From: Phycisphaerae bacterium
GTDB lineage: Bacteria > Planctomycetota > Phycisphaerae > UBA1845
DNA: 20,818 nt
Reading direction: 5' to 3'
NCBI GenBank assembly: GCA_021604825.1
Contig: BQJS01000074.1
Span: forward strand, 1 to 20,818
In this document: positions 8,623 through 16,430 of the stretch, one piece after another
Layout of the letters: each line of letters begins with the position of its first letter
Position numbering within the stretch: the first letter of the stretch is position 1
Notes under the pieces: generated by a model
Told to the model about the DNA's origin: nothing
What the model saw: the letters and a program-made list of their open reading frames with translations, nothing else
Databases searched by the model: none
Program-made: the position numbers and the translations under genes

Positions 8623-9165
8623 TTACGCATGGGTTTCCGAAGTTCCCGTCGCGGCACGCCAGTGATGCATCAACGTGGTAATCGCCCAAACGGCACCGAT
8701 GGCATACGACGCCATCGCACCATAAAGCCAATATTGACCCGACGGGGTTTGTTCAACGTCGCCCCAAAGTGTTTGCATGGCCACACCAATGGTCATGGCG
8801 TAGTAGACAAAAAAGACAATGATGAAGCATGCAAAGAAGTGTCGATCCATCAAACGAAGGTCATTGCGCGATTCGAGCCATTCTTCCCAGCCCACAATGG
8901 AGTTGAAATTCGGCTCGATGACTTGACGAATGTATCGACCACACCGCATCAAGGCGCTTTGTTCTGCAACGAACAGAATGATCGTGACAAGGACGACATA
9001 TGGCACGAGAAGCGAAACGAATTTGTCTGTGAAGCCTGCTAGAAACGTAATAAGCGGGACACCAAATAAGCCGATCGCCACAATCCAGAACGATCGCGCT
9101 TTGACAGCTTTGATTTCTTCGCGAATGGTGTTGAATTGGTGCAACAGAAATGCGTCAGATTCCAT
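8623..9165 (-). CDS. Small integral membrane protein of unknown function
   Basis: 180 residues from the ATG at 9165, which has GGGAGA six bases upstream. A longer GTG-started frame (from 9225) exists but adds an unremarkable polar stretch. A short charged N-terminal helix (about 7-23) precedes four predicted membrane segments at about 26-44, 49-68, 109-129 and 145-166. A polar loop of about 35 residues (QVIEPNFNSIVGWEEWLESR...) sits in the middle, and the tail is Ser/Thr/His-rich. I recognise no family signature. The gene lies opposite to its amylolytic neighbours: it converges on the GH13 gene at 8611 and diverges from the next GH13 gene with 130 bases between starts. Nothing in it points to sugar transport, and it may be unrelated to the locus. 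Confidence 0.75.
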   Translation of the reverse strand: MESDAFLLHQFNTIREEIKAVKARSFWIVAIGLFGVPLITFLAGFTDKFVSLLVPYVVLVTIILFVAEQSALMRCGRYIRQVIEPNFNSIVGWEEWLESRNDLRLMDRHFFACFIIVFFVYYAMTIGVAMQTLWGDVEQTPSGQYWLYGAMASYAIGAVWAITTLMHHWRAATGTSETHA

Positions 9166-9171
9166 TTCAGA

Positions 9172-9177
9172 TCTCCC
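9172..9177 (-). promoter_or_regulatory. Ribosome-binding site GGGAGA deciding the membrane-protein start
   Basis: GGGAGA on the minus strand is followed by six bases and then the ATG at 9165. It favours this ATG over the GTG at 9225. Confidence 0.6.
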
Positions 9178-9188
9178 GTCGTAGCGGT

Positions 9189-9215
9189 GTGCCGAAATCG
9201 GAGTGCCAAAATCGG
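9189..9215. repeat. Short tandem repeat, 2 x 13 bases at 14-base spacing, in a divergent promoter region
   Basis: GTGCCGAAATCGG (9189-9201) and GTGCCAAAATCGG (9203-9215) differ at one base. They lie between the starts of the membrane-protein gene (minus) and the GH13 gene (plus). This could be a pair of direct operator half-sites or a chance duplication. Confidence 0.5.
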
Positions 9216-9281
9216 CGAACGGCACCGCGGCTGATTTGTGTGCGTTGCATGACCAATATAGGGGAATCCCCCAAGCAAACC

Positions 9282-9287
9282 AAGGGA
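9282..9287 (+). promoter_or_regulatory. Ribosome-binding site AAGGGA deciding the GH13 start at 9296
   Basis: AAGGGA lies eight bases before the ATG at 9296. The other in-frame ATGs (9287, 9311, 9395) and the GTG at 9203 lack a well-placed site. Confidence 0.5.
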
Positions 9288-9295
9288 TGATTCAA

Positions 9296-11149
9296 ATGCA
9301 ATCTTTCCCAATGACCAGTGAGAATTCGGTTCTCAAGCGACTGCACCCACCTTGCCCACTTCACCCGGGCCACGCAGACGCTTTGTTCGGTGCGATGCCG
9401 CAAGTCTGGTTGGTTGTGGTTCTGTTGGCGTTGAACGTTGCCGTCGCGCAAGTCGGTCCAGTCAACAAAGGCGACAATCCGCCCGCTGCACCCAAGCGAC
9501 ATCACGTCCCAGCTTGGGCAGCCGACGCCATTTGGTACCAAGTCTTTGTTGCCCGCTTCGCCAACGGTGAGACGTCCAATGATCCGCCCGGCACACTTGC
9601 CTGGACCAACGAATGGGAACAGTTTCATTCCGACGAACAAGGTGCGCTTCGGCGGCAACTTTTGGACCGATGCTACGGCGGCGACTTGCAGGGGCTTCGC
9701 GACAAACTCAATTATCTTGCCGAATTGGGCATCAATGCGATCTACCTCAACCCCGTCTTTCAAGCCGACACCCAGCACAAGTACGACACCGCAGACCACC
9801 GCCATATCGACGACTCGTTTGGAATCGCCGACAGCCGACTTGCTCTTTCCGGAGAGACCGAGGATCCGGCCACGTGGCAATTCTCCAAGAGTGATCGACT
9901 GTTCCTCGAACTGCTGAAGGAGGCACACGCACGTGGTATCCGCGTCATGATTGACGGCGTGTTCAACCATGTCGGCCAATCGTTTTGGGCATGGGAAGAT
10001 GTGAAACGAAACGGGCGTGAATCGCGTTATGCGAACTGGTTCGCGGTCACGAAGTGGGAGCCAACGCTGGCATGGAATGCGTGGGACGGACCCAACGGAC
10101 GACTGGTCAATTTTCGGCAAGTTGAGAATGGATTGGACCCTGACGTCGAGCGCTACTTGTTCGATTCCGTTCGCCGCTGGATGGATCCGAATGGTGACGG
10201 CGACCCGTCGGATGGTGTCGATGGTTGGCGATTGGACGCAGCCGAACGCGTTCCGCACGGCTTTTGGCGGCGTTTTCGCAGGGTGGTCAAGTCGATCAAC
10301 CCAGACGCTTTGATTGCCGGCGAAATCTGGATCGATCCGGCACCGTGGATGGATGGAGAGCAGTTTGATGTCGTGACAAACTACCCCGTTGCCTTCGCGA
10401 TCTTAGAGTTGGCTAGTGCGAAGGATTCTGAGTCGGGTGCGCTATCGATGACCGACTGGAGTGACCAGGTCGTGGCCTTAAACGATCGCTTTGACAAGCC
10501 CGTGATCCATTCCATGATCAACTTGCTGGACAGCCACGACACAGCCCGCGCGATTACTCAGCTGAACCGCCAAGCTGAGAAGAATCCCGATCCAAACGCG
10601 CGTTCGCCGATGCCGCAAGAGGTCGCATTCGATCGTCTCAAACTGGCGGCGTTTCTTCAGTTCACGCTGCCGGGTGCACCGATGATCTACTACGGTGATG
10701 AAATCGGAATGTATGGAATGAATGATCCGTTTTGTCGAGCGCCGATGTGGTGGAACGAAACGAACGCGTCGAACAATCATTTGCTTCAATACTACAGGCA
10801 ACTTGTCAAACTGCGTTCGCAACTTCCAGAATTGCGGCGCGGCTCATTTCAGATCATTCATGCCGACACTCAGCACCGCACCGTTGCCATCAGCCGCCAC
10901 GACACGAATCATCGAACAATGCTCTTGATTAACGCCGATGCGAAGAAACACTCGGTCGAATTGGTTACTCAAAAACATTCTGAATGGCTGGAACTGTTTC
11001 ATACGGACGGGCCTGAAATAAACGTTACGAGTCGCCAAGGTCGGTTGCGGGTACGCGCCGATAAACAAGGAAGAGTCACCATTGACTGCAATCCACGTTC
11101 GGGAGTTTTGTTGCGCGAAGTGCGCGATAAATTGTCGTCCGAGAGTTAA
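9296..11149 (+). CDS. Exported GH13 neopullulanase/cyclomaltodextrinase-like enzyme
   Basis: 617 residues from the ATG at 9296. The first 34 or so residues are polar, then comes a hydrophobic export segment (about 34-51, PQVWLVVVLLALNVAVAQ). The real start could therefore be the ATG at 9395, which gives a conventional signal peptide but has no clear ribosome-binding site. All four GH13 regions are intact (9296 numbering): region I DGVFNHVG with Asp220, Asn224 and His225; region II DGWRLDAAE with nucleophile Asp314; region III IAGEIW with acid/base Glu343; region IV LLDSHD with His414-Asp415. DGVFNHVG and GWRLDAA are typical of the maltodextrinase/neopullulanase branch, but the N-terminal CBM34 dimerisation domain of classic members is absent. 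It has no dockerin and no CBM. Likely job: trimming oligosaccharides or pullulan made by its neighbours. The family call is confident; the activity is an inference. Confidence 0.87.
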   Translation: MQSFPMTSENSVLKRLHPPCPLHPGHADALFGAMPQVWLVVVLLALNVAVAQVGPVNKGDNPPAAPKRHHVPAWAADAIWYQVFVARFANGETSNDPPGTLAWTNEWEQFHSDEQGALRRQLLDRCYGGDLQGLRDKLNYLAELGINAIYLNPVFQADTQHKYDTADHRHIDDSFGIADSRLALSGETEDPATWQFSKSDRLFLELLKEAHARGIRVMIDGVFNHVGQSFWAWEDVKRNGRESRYANWFAVTKWEPTLAWNAWDGPNGRLVNFRQVENGLDPDVERYLFDSVRRWMDPNGDGDPSDGVDGWRLDAAERVPHGFWRRFRRVVKSINPDALIAGEIWIDPAPWMDGEQFDVVTNYPVAFAILELASAKDSESGALSMTDWSDQVVALNDRFDKPVIHSMINLLDSHDTARAITQLNRQAEKNPDPNARSPMPQEVAFDRLKLAAFLQFTLPGAPMIYYGDEIGMYGMNDPFCRAPMWWNETNASNNHLLQYYRQLVKLRSQLPELRRGSFQIIHADTQHRTVAISRHDTNHRTMLLINADAKKHSVELVTQKHSEWLELFHTDGPEINVTSRQGRLRVRADKQGRVTIDCNPRSGVLLREVRDKLSSES

Positions 11150-11214
11150 TTCACGGGCACGCGAAAATGCCACTGTTTCAGTCCGATATGCGCCTTAGCG
11201 CCGCTTGTTGTTCA

Positions 11215-11243
11215 TTGACTTGGCCCATGGGCGTCCGTAGAAT
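11215..11243 (+). promoter_or_regulatory. Sigma70-type promoter TTGACT-17-TAGAAT
   Basis: TTGACT (11215-11220) and TAGAAT (11238-11243) each match the housekeeping consensus at five of six bases, with the ideal 17-base spacer. It lies 66 bases after the stop of the GH13 gene and is the best promoter seen in the window. It presumably drives the prepilin-like gene. Confidence 0.6.
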
Positions 11244-11496
11244 TATCGATACTCAAGTGCTTTTAAGCGTTGAATTTGCGACAAGTTTTGGGTGCCCGAT
11301 TGTTCCCTTTGAGCAAGTGAATGGGCGCAACGACGGGGGACGGTGTCGCGTCGCCAAAACTGGTTATCGCACTCGCAGTACCCGGTCGCCCCAAGAAGTG
11401 TCATTGCGTGTCACTTTGTAACGACTGTCGCACTTCAAACTGACCGGTTACGGCCCAAAAATACATTGCCCACACGGATGGGGCAATCAGTTCAAT

Positions 11497-11503
11497 GGAG
11501 GAA
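11497..11503 (+). promoter_or_regulatory. Strong ribosome-binding site GGAGGAA fixing the prepilin start at 11511
   Basis: GGAGGAA lies seven bases before the ATG at 11511. The other in-frame ATGs at 11478, 11610 and 11625 have nothing comparable at normal spacing. Confidence 0.75.
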
Positions 11504-11510
11504 GGCCGAC

Positions 11511-12794
11511 ATGTCGCAAGAACGCGTTGAAACCAAGAACTCGACAGGACGTCGTGAAGTCGTTCATCAATGCGCGCGCGGGGCACACTCCAACCTGAGT
11601 ACTCCAGGAATGGCAAACTCAAACATGACAAACAAAAGACAAAGCGATCGGCAGTCTAAGAGATTCGGCATCGATCATCGCCAGCAACAGAAGACAAGTC
11701 GCCACCAGACAGTTGGCCACCAGACGACAGGCGATCGGGCAACGGGGTTCACCCTCGTCGAACTTCTGGTCGTGGTTTCGATCATCGCCTTGCTGATTTC
11801 AATTCTCCTTCCGTCGCTCAAACAAGCCCGCGAACAAGCCAAGTCGATTAAGTGCCTCGCTCACAGTCGGGGCATGGGGCAATCGTGCAATGTGTTTGCG
11901 GGCAGCCACAACGGCTATATGCAAATCAGCGCGAACGAAGGCGATGGACTAGTCGGCTATGACCCGAATGATAGAAACTCGGGCCGCTATGAATTCACCA
12001 ACGAAGGCGAATTGTTGTCGTGGCCGACTGCGATTGCTCTTGCTTCAGGGTCGAATGTCAATCAAAACTGGAAGTGGGGCGTGAGGGCGGACACGTTCGA
12101 AGCTGCCCGAAGCAAGAAGGAATTGATCTCGGACCAATTTGAAATGTTCATGTGCCCTTCGGATCGGGTTCAGATTGCCACGCCGTTCTACCCCAACGGA
12201 ACGAGCATCAAGGGGACCGGTAATCCGGCCGACCCAATCACAGCATCGGGCGGAACAAAGTATTGGGGGATGCTGAGTTACGGAATCAACGAAGACATCG
12301 TTGGCATTGAAGCATCTTACAAGAATGGCAGCCCTTGGATGGGCGCTTGGAAAAATGGCATTTGGGGCGAAGCTCCGGTTGTCAATCCCAATGAAAAAGG
12401 TGGCGAGCGATTGCGGGGAAATCTTGACAAGATTTATGACCCTCAAAGCTGCTTGCTCATCGTGGACGCCGGAGCCAACACGGTCCAGGAAGCAGAGTCG
12501 GGCCAGTACGACAATTCGCTCAGAACAGGTTACGCAAACTTACTCACGAGCGCGGGTTCGCCGGGGCCTTGGCTGGAAAACTTCTTCTTCAGATGGGTTC
12601 AGCGTGTGCCATCGAAGCGACACCCAAGGGGCGTGGTCAATGTGACCTTCGCCGACAATCACGCCGCCCGAATTCAACCTGTTGAACACAGCAATGTAAA
12701 TCTTGGTGGCGGAAACATCGTTAAGGTCCCGTCGAAATTCAGCCAGCCTGTGCGAGTTTCACCGTATCGACCGTTCAGGCCACAAGGAATGTGA
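11511..12794 (+). CDS. Prepilin-type N-terminal cleavage/methylation domain protein (pseudopilin-like)
   Basis: 427 residues. The prepilin peptidase site is G79|FTLVELLVVVSIIALLIS, with the conserved Glu at mature position 5 and a 20-residue hydrophobic helix. A globular part of about 330 residues follows. Near the C-terminus, RHPRGVVNVTFADNHA is a variant of the 'H-x9-DG' motif found in planctomycetal and related prepilin-like proteins; here the spacing is ten and DG reads DN. The leader is odd: 78 residues, very basic and rich in Gln, His and Ser, where type IV and type II systems usually have 6-30. The start is fixed by a strong GGAGGAA. Such proteins are membrane-inserted, with the body outside the cytoplasm; their roles in Planctomycetes are mostly unknown. 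It sits between two glucan-related genes, so a part in display or uptake is possible but unproven. No secretion ATPase or other pilin gene is nearby. Confidence 0.85.
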   Translation: MSQERVETKNSTGRREVVHQCARGAHSNLSTPGMANSNMTNKRQSDRQSKRFGIDHRQQQKTSRHQTVGHQTTGDRATGFTLVELLVVVSIIALLISILLPSLKQAREQAKSIKCLAHSRGMGQSCNVFAGSHNGYMQISANEGDGLVGYDPNDRNSGRYEFTNEGELLSWPTAIALASGSNVNQNWKWGVRADTFEAARSKKELISDQFEMFMCPSDRVQIATPFYPNGTSIKGTGNPADPITASGGTKYWGMLSYGINEDIVGIEASYKNGSPWMGAWKNGIWGEAPVVNPNEKGGERLRGNLDKIYDPQSCLLIVDAGANTVQEAESGQYDNSLRTGYANLLTSAGSPGPWLENFFFRWVQRVPSKRHPRGVVNVTFADNHAARIQPVEHSNVNLGGGNIVKVPSKFSQPVRVSPYRPFRPQGM

Positions 12795-13156
12795 CTGGAT
12801 TGCTAAATGACCGGCTGATTGAATCAAGAATGCACGCGATCATCCGAGTTGGTTGGATGTGCAACGTGACGTAGGCAAGAAGTTCAGTTGTTTGTTAGGA
12901 AGTTCAGGGGATTGGGCGTCGGTCTGTCATAAGGGAACAGCCGACCTGGAGGTAAGAAGAAGCGCCCACCACCCTCAGAAATAGATGCATACATTGTGGG
13001 TCAGGTTAATCGCCCAATGCTGCGATGGTCGTCCATCGAGACGCTGTCGCGGCGACGATGTCATGGAGCGATAATTCCTGAATGGTTTGCGCTGGTTGAG
13101 GGAATCAGCCGAGCGCTGGATGTCACGAAACTTACTTGCGAGGACGAGTCACTATC
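12795..13156. other. 362-base non-coding stretch with a bulged hairpin and a direct repeat
   Basis: No gene supported. A hairpin is formed by GTCGG-T-CTGT (12918-12927) and ACAGCCGAC (12937-12945), nine pairs with one bulged T and a 9-base loop; no T-run follows. GAAGTTCAG occurs twice (12879-12887 and 12899-12907), 20 bases apart, about two helical turns. A GATAAT at 13070-13075 resembles a -10 box but has no matching -35. The region presumably holds the control elements of the binding-protein gene at 13157. Confidence 0.45.
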
Positions 13157-16100
13157 ATGAATAGAACCGCGTGTTTCATCATGGTTTCGGCAGCGGTTTG
13201 CAGCGTAGCAATGGCGGACGCCGTTATGCTCAGCCCCGCTGTTCCCGAAGCCGGTCAAGATCTGACGATCACATACGATCCAACCTGTACGCCCTTGGAA
13301 GGCGAGAACACTGTATTTATTCGATACGGGGTCAACGGCTTTCAGATGCAGAACGATGTTTTGGTCACAAGTAACGGTGCGCCATATGAAGTGACCATTC
13401 CGATCCCCATCCAAGCGACGGAAGTCAACTTCGTTTTCAAGAACGAAGGTGAGACTTTCGACAACAACGATGGTGAAGATTACAACTTCGATACCATCAA
13501 TGGCGTGCCCAATTCGCCACGCGTCAGTACGACAGCCATCGTTGCGGACAGCAACGTGACGGTCACCTATACGCCGGCTGGCGGACCGCTGGTAGGAGCC
13601 GACCCGATCTACATGCATTACGGCTTCAACAGTTTTAACCCAACGATCAATCCCGACGTGCTGATGACGACCAATGGTGCTGGCGGGTTTGAAGCAACCG
13701 TTCCCGTTAAGAGTTACGCCGAGACCATGGACATGGTCTTTAACGATTCAGGTGATGGCGGTTTGCCGGGAACAACGACCGACAACAATGATGGATTCGA
13801 CTGGCACTTTGCAGTTACGGGGACCATCCCGCGCATCGCACTGAGCCCAAACCCACCCGTCGCGACCGAACCATGCACCATCACCTACAACGCGGAAGAC
13901 ACCCTCTTTGACGCAAGTACGACTGGTTTCCGCAAGATCCACTGGGGAATCAATTCGTTCCCCGCGCCGTTTGGTCCTGACATCGAAATGACCTCGAACG
14001 GTCAAGTTTGGACAGGCGTGATTCCTGAAGTTCCGCTTCGCGCTGAAGTGTTGGCATTCGTGATTCACGACTCAGCCGGTGCGATTGGCGATCTCGGAAC
14101 AAACGTGGACAACAACAACGGTGGCGATTTCCGCTTTGATACAATCGGCGCAAAGCCTCTGACCAACGAACTTGATGGCCTCTACGTCGCCAAAACGACA
14201 GGCATCCTGGGTGGTTTTGCCGATGGCTTGAACATTGGTCTCGCCGGTAACCTTGTCGATGATGGGTCTGCGTTTGTGATCTTCATCGATTCCCCGGATA
14301 CGGCTGGCCAAACCGAATTGCGCGCCATTGCCGACGGTGGAAACGGGTCGCTTTCGTTTGCATCACGACAGGAAGATGCGATTAAGTGCGAGACCTTCAG
14401 CGAGGGAACGATTCTCCCCGGCGAAGCCGATTACGCATTGGTCGTCAATCGAAGTGGTGAATCAGTTTTCTTCAATCAATATCGCTTGTCGGACATCGCA
14501 TTACCGGGCGAAGAAATCACCTGCTGCACCGGGGGCACCATTGATCGGTTTGCCACCCAGATTTACACCGGGGATGTTGCCGTTAATGATGGCTTCACGC
14601 TCATTGAAGGCGACCAAGCGCTCTTTTATGAAGGTGGATTTAACGATACTGATACGAATGGTGCAGCTGGCGTTTCGGGCACTGGTTTGGAAGTCATGAT
14701 TCCTTACTTCAACATTGGCGTTCTCCCCGATGACCTTAAAGATGGCGACGACTTCAGCGTCTTTGTCGCACTCATGCCGAACGCCGGCGGTTTGCTGGGA
14801 CAGTTCAGCAACCAAACGTTGCCGCCAAACACTGGCGACCTCTGTGTGCCTCCGCAGGTTCTTCCTTTGCGGTCGGATCTTTCGCAATTCAGTAGCGTGT
14901 GGACTGGTAACACTGGAACTTTGCCCGAGTACAGCGGCATTACCGACGGTGTGATCTCAGCCTCCGACTACAGCGGATCAGTCGATGAAACGCAGACTTG
15001 CGATCGTCCCGAAATGGTGCCCGATCCTGCAGTTTCCATTGATGGTCTACTGGAGCACGGCGAAACGGTCACGGTTGTATACGCCTCATCAAACGGACCG
15101 CTGGTTGACGCAACGTCGATCGATATGCAGGTTAGCTTCGACGAGTTCGCCACCTCGAACGGTATCACGATGACCGCTGATCCTTGTGAAGAAGATCGGT
15201 GGACGGCTGACTTGTTCGTGGAGTCTAACGGCTTGCCGCTGCTGCTCTCGATGCGGTTTACAGGTGACACGGGTGCCGATGATAACTCAGGTCAGTTGTG
15301 GGAATTCAGCATCGATCTTGCAGAGCGCGGCGAAACCGTCGTCATCAATCCCAATCCGGTACAGGCCGGCGAACTGTTGACCGTGACCTACGATCCGGTT
15401 GGACGTCCGATTGAAGGCGGCGAGGGCATTAGCGCCCACTACGGCTTCAATAACTGGTCAACTGGTATCACTGACAAAAAGATGATTCAGCAGGCCGACT
15501 GCACGTGGGAAATGACCGTTACAGCATCGGAACTTGCGGCTGGCTCAAACGGTTTTGACGTTGTCTTCTTCGACACGAATGGCACATATGACAACAACGA
15601 TGGTGCCGATTGGCACTTCAAAGCGGTCGGCGGCATCGTGATTCCGTGGACGATGGATGGTGAACTCGATTGTTGCTCGACACTTGTTGGAACAAGCCAG
15701 AACGGCACGCGACATCTGTACGCTGGCTATAGAGATGGCTGGATCTATGTCGCGACCGAAAGCTCCAACACCACCGCCGCAAACAACGATCACTTCATTT
15801 TCGTCGCCGATGAGCTGCCTGCCTCGCAAACTGGGCATCCTTGGGCGAAAGCTGGAACGGTGGGTGCGTTCGATGCTTACCTCGCAAGAGAACAAAGCAA
15901 TAATTTCGTCGGGTGGTTTAACATCGCCGGCTCTACCGTCAGCGACCCGCAAACCAACAACGCGCAGTACTTGGAAGGATCGTTCAATCTGGCCGAGCAA
16001 ATCCCGACTGCGACGACGACGCTTTGGATCGCTCACGGTGCATGGGGCAACAACGATGGAGATCCGTTGACGTCTGCAACGCAGGTGCCGGCAACGCTCG

Positions 16101-16366
16101 ACGACAACGGAAACATCGAAGCCGCCGAGTACTTTGAAATGGTGCTGAGTTCGTTCGAAGTTACGATGTTTGATGATTACGACTTCAACCAGGATTGTGC
16201 GATCGATGGAGCCGACTTCCAGTCGTTCGAGGCTTGTCTGGGGGGCCCTGGCGTTCCGATTCCAGGCGCCTGTACGTTTGAATCAATCGTTGATCAGGAC
16301 GCCGATAACGACGTGGACTTGGTTGACTTCTCAGTGTTTATGGAGGCTGCGAATAGCTGCCCGTAA
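13157..16366 (+). CDS. Non-catalytic secreted multi-CBM alpha-glucan-binding protein with dockerin
   Basis: 1069 residues; signal peptide about 1-20 (AMA|DA). No GH catalytic motif is visible. In order: CBM25/53-like modules at about 23-117, 122-223 and 226-332; a DOMON-like domain at 337-563 ('NIGLAGNLVDDGSAFVIFID', like the GH13 protein at 6077); modules at 620-722 and 727-826; a second DOMON-like domain at 829-1000 ('NDHFIFVAD...HPWAKAGTVG'); and a dockerin at 1004-1069. Four modules end in a DNN[DN]G-x-D-[WYF] motif that fits CBM25/53 starch-binding loops; the fourth in order is degenerate (DDNSGQLWEF). The last three domains match the GH57 protein's C-terminus. The ATG at 13157 is preferred over a TTG at 13136 because it begins a signal peptide; AGGA lies 12 bases before it. 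Likely role: holding starch near the enzymes or cells, as a scaffold or adhesin. Binding specificity is inferred. Confidence 0.82.
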   Translation: MNRTACFIMVSAAVCSVAMADAVMLSPAVPEAGQDLTITYDPTCTPLEGENTVFIRYGVNGFQMQNDVLVTSNGAPYEVTIPIPIQATEVNFVFKNEGETFDNNDGEDYNFDTINGVPNSPRVSTTAIVADSNVTVTYTPAGGPLVGADPIYMHYGFNSFNPTINPDVLMTTNGAGGFEATVPVKSYAETMDMVFNDSGDGGLPGTTTDNNDGFDWHFAVTGTIPRIALSPNPPVATEPCTITYNAEDTLFDASTTGFRKIHWGINSFPAPFGPDIEMTSNGQVWTGVIPEVPLRAEVLAFVIHDSAGAIGDLGTNVDNNNGGDFRFDTIGAKPLTNELDGLYVAKTTGILGGFADGLNIGLAGNLVDDGSAFVIFIDSPDTAGQTELRAIADGGNGSLSFASRQEDAIKCETFSEGTILPGEADYALVVNRSGESVFFNQYRLSDIALPGEEITCCTGGTIDRFATQIYTGDVAVNDGFTLIEGDQALFYEGGFNDTDTNGAAGVSGTGLEVMIPYFNIGVLPDDLKDGDDFSVFVALMPNAGGLLGQFSNQTLPPNTGDLCVPPQVLPLRSDLSQFSSVWTGNTGTLPEYSGITDGVISASDYSGSVDETQTCDRPEMVPDPAVSIDGLLEHGETVTVVYASSNGPLVDATSIDMQVSFDEFATSNGITMTADPCEEDRWTADLFVESNGLPLLLSMRFTGDTGADDNSGQLWEFSIDLAERGETVVINPNPVQAGELLTVTYDPVGRPIEGGEGISAHYGFNNWSTGITDKKMIQQADCTWEMTVTASELAAGSNGFDVVFFDTNGTYDNNDGADWHFKAVGGIVIPWTMDGELDCCSTLVGTSQNGTRHLYAGYRDGWIYVATESSNTTAANNDHFIFVADELPASQTGHPWAKAGTVGAFDAYLAREQSNNFVGWFNIAGSTVSDPQTNNAQYLEGSFNLAEQIPTATTTLWIAHGAWGNNDGDPLTSATQVPATLDDNGNIEAAEYFEMVLSSFEVTMFDDYDFNQDCAIDGADFQSFEACLGGPGVPIPGACTFESIVDQDADNDVDLVDFSVFMEAANSCP
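13223..15634 (+). repeat. Five CBM25/53-like modules within one coding sequence
   Basis: Module bounds are about 13223-13507, 13520-13825, 13832-14152, 15014-15322 and 15335-15634. They share an opening 'P...G....TY.P', a central aromatic segment ([RH][YW]G[VFI]N.[FW]) and a closing acidic loop. The closing loops of modules 1, 2, 3 and 5 are at 13460-13489, 13781-13810, 14108-14137 and 15590-15619. Module 4 lacks the DNN-G loop. A sixth relative is in the GH57 gene (5060-5353). The copies are divergent at DNA level, so recent duplication is unlikely. Confidence 0.7.
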
Positions 16367-16398
16367 GCGTTGGGGCATATCGCCTAACGATCGAAAGT

Positions 16399-16430
16399 CG
16401 GCATGGCCGGTAATCTCACCGGTCATGCTG
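16399..16430 (+). terminator. Hairpin after the binding-protein gene, possible terminator without U-tract
   Basis: GCATGGCCGGT (16401-16411) pairs with ACCGGTCATGC (16418-16428) through 11 pairs including one G-U, with a 6-base loop; two further pairs extend the base. It begins 33 bases after the stop codon. There is no T-run, so termination may need a factor, or the hairpin may protect the 3' end. Confidence 0.4.

Larger units (their letters stand above)
11150..11510 (+). other. 361-base non-coding stretch: promoter plus long leader of the prepilin-like gene
   Basis: No convincing gene lies here. A sigma70-type promoter is at 11215-11243 and a ribosome-binding site at 11497-11503. If transcription starts near 11250, the leader is about 260 bases. 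Just before the ribosome-binding site, ATTGCCC (11465-11471) pairs with GGGCAAT (11481-11487) across a 9-base loop, a possible leader hairpin. No recognisable riboswitch and no uORF with its own ribosome-binding site was seen. Confidence 0.5.

Noticed and set aside
9167..10258. Long minus-strand open frame of 363 codons
   Set aside because: It lies opposite the GH13 gene whose catalytic motifs are clear, and its translation has no family signature or credible start.
12985..13074. Short open frame starting at ATG 12985 in the empty region
   Set aside because: No ribosome-binding site at a useful distance and an unremarkable Arg/Cys-rich product.
13223..15634. Repetition considered as a CRISPR array or recent tandem duplication
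   Set aside because: The repeats are protein modules of about 100 residues, well diverged at DNA level, in one open frame.
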